A DNA stretch of 34,200 nt from Amycolatopsis jejuensis (GTDB lineage: Bacteria > Actinomycetota > Actinomycetes > Mycobacteriales > Pseudonocardiaceae). This document shows, in pieces, positions 23,571 to 33,921 of this stretch; positions within the stretch are counted from its first letter, which is position 1; each line of letters begins with the position of its first letter. A program made the translations under genes and the position numbers. Location of the stretch: NCBI RefSeq assembly GCF_000717335.1, contig NZ_JNYZ01000060.1, positions 1-34,200 of the forward strand, in the 5' to 3' direction. The notes under the pieces are model-generated. The model did no database searches and was not told the origin of the DNA. It worked only from the letters and a program-made list of their open reading frames with translations.

Positions 23571-24068
23571 GTGGACCAGCACCGGATCGCCGAGATCCTC
23601 GACCGCCCGCTCAGCCAGGAGCTGCTCGCCCGCGACGTGCTGCGGCTGGCCTACGTCGCCGAGGACGGTACGCCTCGCAACGTCCCGATCTCGTTCGTGT
23701 GGAACGGGTCCCAGATCGTCATGTGCACCACCGTGAACGCTCCGAAACTGCCGTCGCTGCGGGCGAACCCGATGGTCGCGCTCACGATCGACACCGAGGT
23801 CCACCCGCCCCGGATCCTGCTCCTCCGCGGCCGGGTCGAAACGGACTACGTCGAGGGCATCCCGGACGAGTTCCTCCAGATCAACGGCAGCTACCGGATG
23901 ACGCCCGAACAGCGCGTCGAATGGGAGGCCGAGGTCCGCTCGCTCTACGAGGGCATGGTCCGGATTCTGGTGACCCCGACCTGGGTGAAGCTCATCGACT
24001 TCGAGGACACCCTGCCGAGCGCGGTCGAGGAACTCGTCCGGCAGCGGGACGAGCGGCAGCGCGCCTAG
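23571..24068 (+). CDS. PPOX-class flavin/F420-binding protein
   Basis: A 165-residue split-barrel protein of the pyridoxamine 5'-phosphate oxidase-like superfamily. LRLAYVAEDGTPRNVPISFVWNG, then LRANPMVALTIDTE and LLLRGRVETDYVEG, follow the family's strand pattern for binding FMN, F420 or haem. DEFLQINGSYRM is not a standard motif I can assign. The start is GTG at 23571, with AAGGAGG 7 bases before. It converges on the hbpS-like gene, overlapping it by 4 bases at the stop codons. It probably acts as a small-molecule reductase; the substrate is unknown. Confidence 0.87.
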   Translation: MDQHRIAEILDRPLSQELLARDVLRLAYVAEDGTPRNVPISFVWNGSQIVMCTTVNAPKLPSLRANPMVALTIDTEVHPPRILLLRGRVETDYVEGIPDEFLQINGSYRMTPEQRVEWEAEVRSLYEGMVRILVTPTWVKLIDFEDTLPSAVEELVRQRDERQRA

Positions 24069-24601
24069 CGGATCGGTCCGAGTGCATCGGCCCCGGCCTG
24101 GGCGAATGCCTCGTCCTGGGCGCCGGACGGGGCGCCGGCCACGCCGATCCCCGCGATCGGCGTCGTGCCCGCGTCCACCGGGACCCCACCGGCGAGGAAC
24201 AACGTGCCTTCGATGTCCTTCAGCGTCGGGGCCTGCTGCAGGCGGCCGACGAGGTCCGACGTCTTGGCGTTCCACGACACCGCGGTGAACGCCTTCTCCT
24301 CCGCGGACGAGTACGACTGCGGGCCCGCGCCGTCGCCGCGCAGGGTGACCACGGTGTTGCCGTTCCGGTCGACCACCGCGACCGACACGTGCTGACCCGC
24401 CTTCTCGGCCGCACTGAGCGCGGCCTGCGCGGCCTTCTGCGCGGATGCGATCGACAGGTGTGAGGTCTGGACCAATCCCGCGGGCGCGGGGGCCGCCGGG
24501 GTGGCCGCGTTGGCGGCGAGGGCGCCGGAAGTGGCCGCCCCGATCACACCCAGACCAGCGACGACGGTGGCGATCCGGGCTTTGGCGGTGAACTTCTTCA
24601 T
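24065..24601 (-). CDS. hbpS: Secreted haem-binding protein, HbpS-like (GlcG/DUF336 domain)
   Basis: A 178-residue exported protein. The signal peptide is MKKFTAKARIA, a hydrophobic core to about residue 28, and a likely cut near ALAANA. The mature part is a GlcG/HbpS domain: SLA-like SIASAQKAAQAALSAAEKAG, VAVVDRNGNTVVTLRGDG, SYSSAEEKAFTAVSW and GGVPV...GIGVAGAPSGAQDEAFA. In Streptomyces reticuli the homologue binds haem outside the cell and controls the kinase SenS. The ATG at 24601 has AGGAG 8 bases upstream; the GTG just before it is also in frame. The divergent genes at 24778 and 25895 encode the matching kinase and regulator, which supports the name. Haem ligands were not assigned. Confidence 0.85.
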   Translation of the reverse strand: MKKFTAKARIATVVAGLGVIGAATSGALAANAATPAAPAPAGLVQTSHLSIASAQKAAQAALSAAEKAGQHVSVAVVDRNGNTVVTLRGDGAGPQSYSSAEEKAFTAVSWNAKTSDLVGRLQQAPTLKDIEGTLFLAGGVPVDAGTTPIAGIGVAGAPSGAQDEAFAQAGADALGPIR

Positions 24602-24691
24602 CACATGCTCTCCTGAGTTGTCGGTGATGGGTCCATCGTGTGCCGCGCGGACCCCTCCCGAGATCGGAGTCCCGGCTCGGTTCGCGGCGAG

Positions 24692-24722
24692 GATCGGCCG
24701 ACCCGGATGTCATCCGATCGGC
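24692..24722. promoter_or_regulatory. Candidate SenR binding region
   Basis: In the 176-base gap between the divergent hbpS and senS genes. Perfect dyad CGGAT-GTC-ATCCG (24704-24716), flanked by a direct repeat GATCGGC (24692-24698 and 24716-24722). A clear -35/-10 pair for either gene was not found. Confidence 0.35.
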
Positions 24723-24777
24723 TGATGCCGAGCCCGTCCGCGCAGGTCAGGCTCGACGATCGAGGAGGAGGTGACGG

Positions 24778-25902
24778 ATGACCGACCGGGACGCGCGCTG
24801 GCTGGCCGCGATCATGCACACGGCGTTCTTCCTGCTGCTGGTCGCGTCGGTCGTGCGGTTCCTCGACCACCACCACGGCGAACCGGCCGCGCCGTGGGTG
24901 ATCGGGCTGACCGGCTGCCTTGCCGCGGGGTACGCCGTGGGGCTGGTGCTGGGGGTCACCGGGCCGGAGCAGGTTTCGGTGCCGTACCTGGCCTGGCTCA
25001 CCACGGTGACCGCACTGTGGGTGGTGCTCGTGCTGCTCGCGCCCAGCTTCGCGTGGTGCGCGATCCCGTTGTTCGTCACCGGGTTGCGCACCCTGCCGAC
25101 GGTTCCGGCGCTGGTGCTGGTCGCTGTGGTCACCGCGCTGGTCGTGATCTCGCAGAACCGGCTCGCGACCGGCTTCGACCCCAACCTGACGATCGTGCCG
25201 CTGGCCGTCGCCGCCGTCACCGCCGCGGTGATCACCTACCTGCGGCGCCAGGCGGTGCGGCTACGGGAAACCGAGCGGCGCGCCGGAATGCTGGCCGAGC
25301 GGCAGCGGTTGTCGCGGGAGATCCACGACGCGCTCGCGCAGGGGCTGTCCAGCCAGGCGATGCTGCTGCAGGCGGCCGACCGGGCGTGGGCCGACCCGGA
25401 TCTTGCGCGTGAGCATGTGCATGCGGCACAACGCATCGGGGCCCGAAACCTGGCCGAGGCACGGAGTCTCGTCCAGGATCTCGCCCCGGCCGACCTCGAC
25501 GGCCATTCGGTCGAGGAAGCCCTGCGGAACGTGGCCGGACGGGAAGCGTTGCCGGTGCGGGTCCGGGTCGACGGGACCGCTCGCGCATTACCCGGCCGGG
25601 TGCAATCCACGTTGGTGCGGATCGCGCAGGGTGCGCTGGCCAACGTCCGGGAGCACGCGGACGCGTCGGGGGTGGCGCTCACGCTCACCTACCTCGACGA
25701 TGAGGTGGTGCTGGACATCACCGACGACGGCCGCGGCTTCGACCCGGGCGGGCCGGGCACCGACGCCGCGGGCCGCGGCCACGGCCTGCCCGCGATGCGC
25801 GCCCGGGCCGCGCAACTGGGCGGGCGGCTCACCGTGGAATCCGCGCCCGGTCAGGGAACCGCCATCTCGGCGGCGATTCCGGTGGGCCGAAGCCATGACT
25901 GA
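24778..25902 (+). CDS. senS: Sensor histidine kinase, SenS-like
   Basis: A 374-residue NarL-type kinase. Five hydrophobic segments fill residues about 10-155, as in SenS. Then comes a short linker, the HisKA_3 phosphoacceptor motif RQRLSREIHDALAQGLSSQ with His183, and an HATPase domain (LANVREHADA for the N box, DDGRGFDP for the G1 box, GRGHGLPAMRARA for the G2 region). GAGGAGGAGG stands 6 bases before the ATG at 24778. It overlaps the response regulator gene by 8 bases. HbpS homologues hold SenS in check until haem or redox stress releases it; the same is inferred here. Confidence 0.9.
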   Translation: MTDRDARWLAAIMHTAFFLLLVASVVRFLDHHHGEPAAPWVIGLTGCLAAGYAVGLVLGVTGPEQVSVPYLAWLTTVTALWVVLVLLAPSFAWCAIPLFVTGLRTLPTVPALVLVAVVTALVVISQNRLATGFDPNLTIVPLAVAAVTAAVITYLRRQAVRLRETERRAGMLAERQRLSREIHDALAQGLSSQAMLLQAADRAWADPDLAREHVHAAQRIGARNLAEARSLVQDLAPADLDGHSVEEALRNVAGREALPVRVRVDGTARALPGRVQSTLVRIAQGALANVREHADASGVALTLTYLDDEVVLDITDDGRGFDPGGPGTDAAGRGHGLPAMRARAAQLGGRLTVESAPGQGTAISAAIPVGRSHD

Positions 25903-26524
25903 CCGGCCGATCCGCGTCATCCTCTGCGACGACCACGCCATGGTGCGCGCCGGGTTGCGGGCCCTGCTGACCGGGTCCGATATCGAAGTGATCGGCGAAG
26001 CCGCAACCGGGCAGGAAGCCGTCTCCATGGCCGCCGCGCTGCACCCGGACGTGGTCTTGATGGACCTGCAGCTCGGCGACGGCATGGACGGCGTCGAGGC
26101 GATCCGGCGGATCCGGGCGGCCGAGCCCGCCCCGCGCGTGCTGGTGCTCACCACGTACGACACCGACGCCGACATCACCCGCTCCGTCGAGGCCGGAGCC
26201 ACCGGCTACCTGCTCAAGGCCGAATCGGCCGACGAGCTTTACGCGGCAATCCGGTCGGCTGCCGCGGGCCGCACCACGTTGTCGGCTCCGGTGGCCGGGC
26301 GGATGCTCGCCCAGCTGCGCGCGCCCCGCCCGACGCTCACCGACCGGGAGCTCGACATCCTCGGCCAGCTTGCGCAGGGGCTGGGCAACCGCGAGATCGC
26401 GCGCCGGTTGTTCATCAGCGAGGCGACGGTCAAGACGCATCTGGGGCGGATCTACGAAAAGCTGGGCGTGGACACCCGCGCGGGCGCCGTCGCGGTGGCG
26501 AAGGAACAGCGGCTACTGTCGTGA
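25895..26524 (+). CDS. senR: LuxR/NarL-type response regulator, SenR-like
   Basis: A 209-residue response regulator. Receiver domain: acidic pocket Asp12-Asp13, phosphoacceptor Asp57 (VVLMDLQLGDG), Thr in VLVLTTYD, Lys in YLLKAE. C-terminal LuxR helix-turn-helix LTDRELDILGQLAQG and NREIARRLFISEATVKTHL at about 150-185. The start overlaps senS by 8 bases, so kinase and regulator are made together. In Streptomyces SenR drives hbpS and catalase-peroxidase genes (furS-cpeB); no such catalase gene is in this window. It ends convergent with the amidohydrolase remnant, overlapping its stop by 12 bases. Confidence 0.92.
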   Translation: MTDRPIRVILCDDHAMVRAGLRALLTGSDIEVIGEAATGQEAVSMAAALHPDVVLMDLQLGDGMDGVEAIRRIRAAEPAPRVLVLTTYDTDADITRSVEAGATGYLLKAESADELYAAIRSAAAGRTTLSAPVAGRMLAQLRAPRPTLTDRELDILGQLAQGLGNREIARRLFISEATVKTHLGRIYEKLGVDTRAGAVAVAKEQRLLS

Positions 26525-27665
26525 CGCTTTGACCTGCCGTCCGGCTTTCCACACTCCGGTGATCGTGGCCGGGTCGGCGATCACCGAGATGTCGGCCACC
26601 GGATTTGCCGACAGGGTAAGGAAATCGGCGTTGTACCCGGCGAGCAGCTGCGCGGTGCTTGCGGGCCGAGCGTCCGCGGCGCCGCGGCGGTGGCGGCCTC
26701 GATGGCTTCGAGCGGGGTCAGGCCGCAGCGGGTGAGCAGGTCCAGCTCGATTGCGTGGTGGCCCCACGAGTTCGGTGCGCGGGTGGCGCGGGAGAGGAAC
26801 ACGTCGCTGCCCATCGCGATCGGCACGCCCTTCTGGTGCGCCAGCGCGACGGCATCGGTGTAGCGCTCGCGGGCCTTGCGGGCCACGTGCTCCGGCAGGT
26901 CCGTGCGGGCCAGGACACCGTGCATCACGGTGAGCGTGGGAACGAGGATGGCACCGGTTTCGATGATCGCGTCGCAGGCTTCCTCGTCGAGGTAGACCCC
27001 GTGTTCGATGGTGCGTACCCCGGCTTCGAGCGACGCCATGATCCCGGCCTTGCCCGCGCAATGGGCGGCGACGATTCGCTCGGACAACGCCGCGATCTCC
27101 ACGATCGTGCGCATCTCGGAAACGGTGAACTGCTGGTGATGTGGGTTGTCCCGAACCGAAAGGCCGCCGCCGGACGCGCTGAGCTTGATGACGCGCGCGC
27201 CTTTTCGGAGCTGTTCGCGGGTTGCCTTCGCGCATTCGGCTTCGCCGTCGCACTGCCGGAACTCCCCGCGGTACCCAGCCCGCACAGCTCCCGGAGCGAG
27301 GTCACCCCTGCGGCGAGCCCGGCGCGCAGGTCGCCGACTGCACGGGCTGCGCGCAGCGGCGGCGGTTCGACCACGGCGCGGGAAAGCTGATAACCGGCCG
27401 CCGCGGACATGCCCAGCAGATGCGTGTGACAGTCCCACAATCCCGGCATCACCACCGGCGTGGACACCACCACCTCGTCGCCGTCGCGCTGCGGGGCGGA
27501 AGCGCACGGGCCGGCGTAGTCGATCTGCCCGTCGCTGACCAGCAGGATGGCGTCCGCGACGGGTTCGCCGCGGCCGGGGATCAGCAGGTCGGCCTCGATC
27601 CGCCATGGGCCCGCCGGTGCGGCGGGGCCGATCTCGGACACCCCGTCGGCCAATGGTGCGGTCAT
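26513..27665 (-). pseudogene. Amidohydrolase, broken by a deletion and a frameshift
   Basis: A metal-dependent amidohydrolase in three frames. Frame 1 runs from ATG 27665 (MTAPLADGVSEI) through VMPGLWDCHTHLLG (metal HxH) to TSLRELCG. Near 27275 about 35-40 residues of the usual sequence are missing and the frame changes. Frame 2 carries EFRQCDGEAEC, KLSASGG (Lys ligand), AAHCAGKAG and IEHGVYLDEEA (His ligands) and MGSDVFL (Asp). Near 26664, in GGCCCGCAAG on the minus strand, one base is lost and frame 3 gives STAQLLAGYNADFLTL to the stop at 26513. All metal ligands survive, split over frames. Its start overlaps the M14-like gene's stop by one base (TGATG), so the two were an operon. Confidence 0.82.
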
Positions 27666-28711
27666 CAGTCGCCTTCCTTCCCGGCGACGAACCCGATCAC
27701 GATGCCTTCGGGAATGGCGAAGGAATGGCTGCCGTGGATCGCCCCGGACAGGTTCCACCGGAACCCGGTCACCGGCATGCGGATCTGCTCGACCAGGTCG
27801 CCCCACGGGTCGGTCAGCTCGGCGATCACCGCGCCCGCCTCGACCAGCTCGCCCATCGGCCGGGTCGACCACAGCAGCCCGGACTTCTTGTTGACCAGCG
27901 CGCCGTGGTAGGCGAACCGGCCCGGGATCCGCGGCCGCGGCGAGGTCTCGGCAGGGCTGTCGAGCATGCCCAGCTCCCGCATCACGTTCATGATCGCGAT
28001 CCGCGCCGGGTCGGTCCCGCCGACGTTCTGGTGCCCGGCGACCTCGAGCATGATCCCGGCGATCCCGTGCGTCGACGCGGCCGCGGCAGGCTGCCCGGCA
28101 ATCGAGCCGACCAGTGCGCCGCTGCCGTCCTTCGGCTCGAACATCCGCACCGGCGTCACCCCGGTCGCCTCGGCCATCCGGGCCTGGTCCGCGCGCACCT
28201 GATCGTCGGCGGCCTGGTCGGGGAACAGCATCACCATCGGATGCGCGTACCCGGGGTCCCAGTGGCCGTGCACGTCGAGGTAGTGGGTGGCGACGTCGAA
28301 CGCGGGGCGCAGGCTGGCGGCCAGCCGCTGGGTGATCATCCCGTCCGGCATGGCGGGCCACAGCAGCGGCATCGCCATGTGCGCGAGGTCGTAGGGCGAT
28401 CCGTAGCTGGCAGCGTCGAACGCGAGCGGGTTGGTCACCGTCACCGCGATCAGGGTCCCGCGCAGTTTCTCCGGGTCCAGCCGCCGCAGGGTGGCGGTCA
28501 GCGCCGCGGTGCCGACGACCTCGTTGCCGTGCGTCGCTCCGGTCACCAGCAGCACCGGGCCGGGCTCTCGTCCGTGGACCACGACGACCGGCAGCCGTGC
28601 GATCGCGCCGGACGCCAGCGACACCCCGCCGAGAGTGCCCTTGGCCACGGAACCCGGCGTAGCCTTGAGGCCGGACAATACGAAGTCGGACATCGTCATC
28701 CCTTGCGTCAT
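27665..28711 (-). CDS. Succinylglutamate desuccinylase/aspartoacylase-family protein
   Basis: A 348-residue M14-type zinc amide hydrolase. Zinc ligands: His61 and Glu64 (GATHGNEVVG) and His148 (YLDVHGHWDPG); probable catalytic Glu in GIMLEVAGHQN. A C-terminal beta domain (about 255-345) includes KKSGLLWSTRPMGELVEAG and ends with IPEGIVIGFVAG. Such enzymes remove acyl groups from N-acyl amino acids or similar amides. The ATG at 28711 has GGGGA upstream; an alternative ATG at 28690 has AAGGG. It is the one intact gene between decayed neighbours, upstream of the broken amidohydrolase with overlapping stop and start, so it probably acted with that enzyme on one amide substrate. Confidence 0.88.
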   Translation of the reverse strand: MTQGMTMSDFVLSGLKATPGSVAKGTLGGVSLASGAIARLPVVVVHGREPGPVLLVTGATHGNEVVGTAALTATLRRLDPEKLRGTLIAVTVTNPLAFDAASYGSPYDLAHMAMPLLWPAMPDGMITQRLAASLRPAFDVATHYLDVHGHWDPGYAHPMVMLFPDQAADDQVRADQARMAEATGVTPVRMFEPKDGSGALVGSIAGQPAAAASTHGIAGIMLEVAGHQNVGGTDPARIAIMNVMRELGMLDSPAETSPRPRIPGRFAYHGALVNKKSGLLWSTRPMGELVEAGAVIAELTDPWGDLVEQIRMPVTGFRWNLSGAIHGSHSFAIPEGIVIGFVAGKEGD

Positions 28712-28787
28712 GGTCGGTCCCCAGCTCCGTCAGCAGTGTCTCGGGGCCGGGGCGCACGGCGCGCCGGGAGAATTCCCGGTTTCGGCG

Positions 28788-30005
<1,218 letters not shown>

Positions 30006-30949
30006 GGACCCAGCAGGCGCTGGCCGCGGGCGTGACGACAGTGATCGACTGCGGCGGCCGGGAGTACGTCACGATGACCGTGCGTGACGCGATCGACGCG
30101 GGAATCGTGTCCGGCGCGCGAGTGCTGACCACCGGACCCGGCATCACCATCACCGGCGGCCACTTCAACTGGTTCGCCATCGAGGCCGACTCCGACACCG
30201 AACTGCGCAAGGCCGCCCGGACGCTGGTGAAGCACCGCGCGGACCACATCAAGCTCTTCGGCACCGGCGGCGGGCTCACGATGACGTCCAATCCGGCGCG
30301 GGCGCAGTACTCGGTCGACGAGTTCCGGATCGTCATCGACGAAGCGGAGCGCGGCGGCATCACCGTCACCACCCACGTGCACGGCACCCCGGGCATCCGC
30401 AACGCCATCGCCGCCGGGATCCACCGTCTGGAGCACTGCCAGTTCTTCGACGAGAACGGCGGAATCAGCTTCGACGAGGACATCGTGCGCCAGATCGTCG
30501 ACAGCGGGATTCCGGTGAGCCTTGGCATGGCGCGGCGGTGGCGCACGGATTCCTCGATCGAGGAGCACCTGACCCCGCGCCAGCTGAAGCAGCGGGCCAT
30601 CCGCGACGAGCGGATCGACGTCCTGCGCCGGTTCCGGGATCTGGGCGTGCAGCTCATCGCCAGCACCGACGCCGGGATGACGAGCACCCCGTTCGACGAC
30701 CTGCCCAACCTGATGCGCTTCCTGGTCGGCTCGATCGGGATGGGTATCCCGGAGGTCATCCACTCGGTGACCGGCCGGGCCGCCGCGGCCGTCCGGCAGG
30801 ACGACCGGCTGGGCACGATCCAGCCGGGCAAGGCGGCCGATCTCCGGCTGGTGCACGGTGATCCCGAGGCGGACCCCGCTGCGTTGAGCGCGGTCGCCCA
30901 CGTCATCCGGGCCGGTTCCCCGGCCGAAGTCAGGAGGGGTGCGTCATGA
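30006..30949 (+). pseudogene. Amidohydrolase lacking its N-terminus
   Basis: An open frame of about 314 codons from TQQALAAGVTTVIDCGG on. It includes DHIKLFGTGGG (Lys), VTTHVHG and HRLEHCQFF (His ligands) and LIASTDAGMTST (Asp), and ends with GKAADLRLVHGDP. The first 75 or so residues with the HxH metal motif are missing, since the sequence joins the monooxygenase fragment at about 30005. A GTG at 30032 could start a 305-residue product without part of the metal site, so an annotator may call it a gene. It ends with ATGA overlap into tctB, which shows it was part of the transporter operon. Confidence 0.75.
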
Positions 30950-31404
30950 GACGGCAGTACCTGGTGTTCGGGGCAGTCATACTCGCGGTCGCCGTCGTGG
31001 TCTGCGTGCAGTCGGCGGCACTGGTGATCTGGACGCCGATCGGCCCCGGACCCGGCTTCTTCACGGTCATCCTCGGCGCCATCCTCGGCCTGCTCGCCCT
31101 CGGCGTGATGTGGGAGCACCGCAAGCCCGATGGAGCGGAACCTCGCCGGGAGAAGCAAACAGTCCGGCGCCGTCCGCCGCGGGTGTGGCTGGTGGTCGGG
31201 GCGCTCGTGGTCATCCCCTTCGTCCTCGAACCGCTCGGCTTCCGGCTGACGATTCTCGCGTTGCTGCTCTACCTGCTGCTGTTCGTCGAACGGCGGCGCG
31301 TGCTCGGCAGCGTGCTGGTCGCGGTCGGAACGAGCGCGCTGTCCTTCTACCTGTTCTCCGACCTGCTGGCCGTGCCGCTGCCGGTCGGCCTGCTGGGGGT
31401 CTGA
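30946..31404 (+). CDS. tctB: Tripartite tricarboxylate transporter, small membrane subunit TctB
   Basis: A 152-residue protein with four hydrophobic segments (about 7-27, 33-53, 81-101 and 106-140) and a basic middle loop, the usual TctB plan. GPGPGFFTVILGAILGLL is the typical first hairpin. It pairs with TctA in the membrane. The ATG overlaps the amidohydrolase stop (ATGA at 30946-30949). tctA begins 3 bases after its stop. Gene order here is B-A-C. Confidence 0.87.
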   Translation: MRRQYLVFGAVILAVAVVVCVQSAALVIWTPIGPGPGFFTVILGAILGLLALGVMWEHRKPDGAEPRREKQTVRRRPPRVWLVVGALVVIPFVLEPLGFRLTILALLLYLLLFVERRRVLGSVLVAVGTSALSFYLFSDLLAVPLPVGLLGV

Positions 31405-31407
31405 TCC

Positions 31408-32904
31408 ATGGGCGACTCACTGAACCTGCTCGGACAAGGCCTTTCCCTTGCCCTGCAACCGGAAAACCTGATCTTCGCGCTGATCGGCTGCCTGCTCGGC
31501 ACCCTGGTCGGCGTGCTGCCCGGCATCGGCCCGACCGCCACGACGGCGATGCTCATCCCCATTGCCGCCGGATTCAACCCGGTCGCCGCGATCATCATGC
31601 TGTGCGCGATCTACTACGGCGCGCAGTACGGCGGCACGATCACCTCGGTACTGCTGAACACTCCCGGCGAGGTGGCGTCGGCGGTCACCTGCCTCGACGG
31701 GTATCAGATGGCCAAACGCGGACGGGCCGCCACCGCACTCGCCTCCGCCGCCATCGGCTCGTTCATCGGCGGCACGATTGCGTCGCTGGGACTGGTGTTC
31801 CTGGCGCTCCCGTTGAGCAGCATTGCGCTGAAATTCGGTCCGGCGGAGTTCTTCGCGCTGCTTCTCTTCGGTCTCACCCTGGTGGTCGGCCTGGCCGGGC
31901 GGTCGCTCAAACTCGCGTTCATCAGCGCGATCTCCGGTGCGCTGATCGCGGCCATCGGCATCGACCCGGTCGTCGGGGAACCCCGGTTCACCTTCGGCAG
32001 CACCGAACTGCTCAACGGCATCGAGTTCGTCCCGGTGCTCATGGGACTTTTCGGGGTCAGCGAAATCCTGCTGAACCTCACCGGCAGCGACCACGCGGGC
32101 GCGGCGATCCGCAAGACCGGCCGTCCGGAATGGCGGGCGATCGCCAAGACCGGTCCGTCGGTGGCCCGTGGCACCGCGGTCGGTTTCCTGCTGGGCCTGG
32201 TGCCCGGGGTGGGCGCGGCGGTCCCCACCTTCATGTCGTACGGCCTGGAACGGCGCATGTCGAAGAAGCCGGACGAGTTCGGCAAGGGCGCGATCGAAGG
32301 GGTGGCCGGACCGGAGACGGCCAACAACGCGTACGCGAACGCGTCGCTGATCCCGTTGTTCACCCTCGGCATTCCGGCGTCGGCGACCCTCGCGGTGCTC
32401 ACCGGGGCCTTCCTGCAGAACGGGCTCACCCCGGGACCGTTGCTCTTCACCGAACACGGCGACCTGGCGTGGGCGATCATCGCGAGCTTCTTCGTCGGCA
32501 ACGTCATCCTGCTGGTGCTGAACCTGCCGCTGATCCCGGCGTGGGCGGCGATCCTGAAGGTGCCGTACTCCCTGCTGTACGGGCTGATCATCGTATTCGC
32601 CGTGGTGGGCGCGTATGCCTTGCGGACCAACGTGTTCGACGTCGTGGTCCTGATCGTCTTCGGCTTCATCGGGTACGTGTTCAAACGTCTTGACGTACCG
32701 CTCGCGCCGTTGTGCCTGACGTTGATCCTCGCCCCGATGGTCGAAAAGGCGTTGCGGCAATCTTTGTCGGTGTCGCAGGGCGATCCTTCGATCCTCGTGT
32801 CCAGTCCTATCTCGATTGTGCTGCTGTGCTTGAGCGTCGTGGCGGTCGTCGCCTTCGCGACGCGTGCGGTGCGCGCCGAACACCGTGTCACCGTCGACGA
32901 ATGA
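31408..32904 (+). CDS. tctA: Tripartite tricarboxylate transporter, large permease TctA
   Basis: A 498-residue permease with about 11-12 membrane segments, the length usual for TctA. Signatures: GVLPGIGPTATTAMLIP near 35-51, YYGAQYGGTITSVLLNTPGE near 69-88 and the second-half repeat GLVPGVGAAVPTFMSYGLE near 267-285, then GPETANNAY. The two GxxPGxG repeats bind the solute. It should import carboxylates or similar solutes with an ion gradient, using the TctC lipoprotein. No strong Shine-Dalgarno precedes the ATG, so it relies on coupling with tctB. Confidence 0.94.
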   Translation: MGDSLNLLGQGLSLALQPENLIFALIGCLLGTLVGVLPGIGPTATTAMLIPIAAGFNPVAAIIMLCAIYYGAQYGGTITSVLLNTPGEVASAVTCLDGYQMAKRGRAATALASAAIGSFIGGTIASLGLVFLALPLSSIALKFGPAEFFALLLFGLTLVVGLAGRSLKLAFISAISGALIAAIGIDPVVGEPRFTFGSTELLNGIEFVPVLMGLFGVSEILLNLTGSDHAGAAIRKTGRPEWRAIAKTGPSVARGTAVGFLLGLVPGVGAAVPTFMSYGLERRMSKKPDEFGKGAIEGVAGPETANNAYANASLIPLFTLGIPASATLAVLTGAFLQNGLTPGPLLFTEHGDLAWAIIASFFVGNVILLVLNLPLIPAWAAILKVPYSLLYGLIIVFAVVGAYALRTNVFDVVVLIVFGFIGYVFKRLDVPLAPLCLTLILAPMVEKALRQSLSVSQGDPSILVSSPISIVLLCLSVVAVVAFATRAVRAEHRVTVDE

Positions 32905-32931
32905 CCTTCCGTGAACGAAAGGGAAACCATC

Positions 32932-33921
32932 ATGACCAGGAAAACTCTGCGGGTGATGGCGGTGGTGTTCGCCGCTGCCATCGGGCTCTCCGCCTGCACG
33001 ACCGGTAACTCCGGGGCGGGAAAGAGTGACTTTCCCAAGAAGGGCAAGCAGATCACGATGATCATCCCCTTCGCGCCCGGTGGTCTCACCGACGTCTCCG
33101 CGCGCGTGCTGACCCCGGCGCTCGGCAAGGAACTCGGCACGACCATCGAGGTCGTCAACCAGGCCGGGGCGAGCAGCCAGGTCGGGGTGACGGCGTTGAG
33201 CCAGGCCAAAGCCGACGGGTACACCTTCGGCTACACCCTCCTGCCGACCACCCCCAACGCCTACCTCGACCCGAAACGGAAGGCGGCGTTCAAACGCGAG
33301 AGTTTCAAGGGCTTCGCGAACTACTTCTCGACCCCGATCGTCGCGGTGGTCAAGGCCGACAGCAGCCTCAAGTCGGTTCCAGACCTCGTCACGAAGGCGA
33401 AGGCGAACCCGGGGAAGGTCGCGGTCGGTACCGGCGCGCTGGGCGGACCGGCGGACATGGGCCGGGTGCTGCTGGAGAAGAACGCCGGAATCGGTTTCGC
33501 GAATGTGCAGTTCGACGGCGGTGGCCCGACCGCGGTCGCGTTGCTCGGCGGACACGTCGAGGTCGCGTTTTCGTCGGTGCCGGAGATTCAGCAGTACGTG
33601 AAGAGCGGTCAGATGCGCGTGCTCGGCGTGATGACCAAGGAACCGGTTTCGCTGCTGCCGGACGCGAAGACCTTTGCCTCGCAAGGGTTCGACCTGGAGA
33701 TGGCGTCGATCGGCATCCTGTCGGTTCCGGCGGCGACACCGGACGCGATCGTGACCCGGCTCAGCGAGGCGACCAAGACGGCAATGCAGGACCCGGCCGT
33801 GGTCGCGAAGGCGGCGGAGCTCGGCTTCCTGCTGGATTACCTTACGCCGCAAGAGGTCGACGCCGCGTGGACGAAGAGTGACGAGCAGGTCGCGCAGATT
33901 CTGAAGGGGAGTGGAGCGTGA
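32932..33921 (+). CDS. tctC: Tripartite tricarboxylate transporter, solute-binding lipoprotein TctC
   Basis: A 329-residue binding protein. The lipoprotein signal is MTRKTLRVMAVVFAAAIGLSAC: basic start, hydrophobic core and lipobox LSAC with Cys22. The mature part is a Bug/TctC-type two-lobe domain with IIPFAPGGLTDVSARVL, VGTGALGGPADMGRVLLE and a C-terminal FLLDYLTPQEVDAAW. The ATG at 32932 follows AAAGGGAAA; a GTG at 32911 would add seven residues before the signal and is less likely. In a Gram-positive cell the protein is anchored outside the membrane. Its stop overlaps the next gene by 4 bases. The ligand is probably a carboxylate or amide used by the nearby hydrolases. Confidence 0.93.
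   Translation: MTRKTLRVMAVVFAAAIGLSACTTGNSGAGKSDFPKKGKQITMIIPFAPGGLTDVSARVLTPALGKELGTTIEVVNQAGASSQVGVTALSQAKADGYTFGYTLLPTTPNAYLDPKRKAAFKRESFKGFANYFSTPIVAVVKADSSLKSVPDLVTKAKANPGKVAVGTGALGGPADMGRVLLEKNAGIGFANVQFDGGGPTAVALLGGHVEVAFSSVPEIQQYVKSGQMRVLGVMTKEPVSLLPDAKTFASQGFDLEMASIGILSVPAATPDAIVTRLSEATKTAMQDPAVVAKAAELGFLLDYLTPQEVDAAWTKSDEQVAQILKGSGA

Noticed and set aside
31417..33852. Very long open frame on the minus strand opposite tctA-tctC
   Set aside because: High-GC shadow of the transporter genes: no family motif, Arg/Asp/Gly/His-rich composition, no ribosome site.
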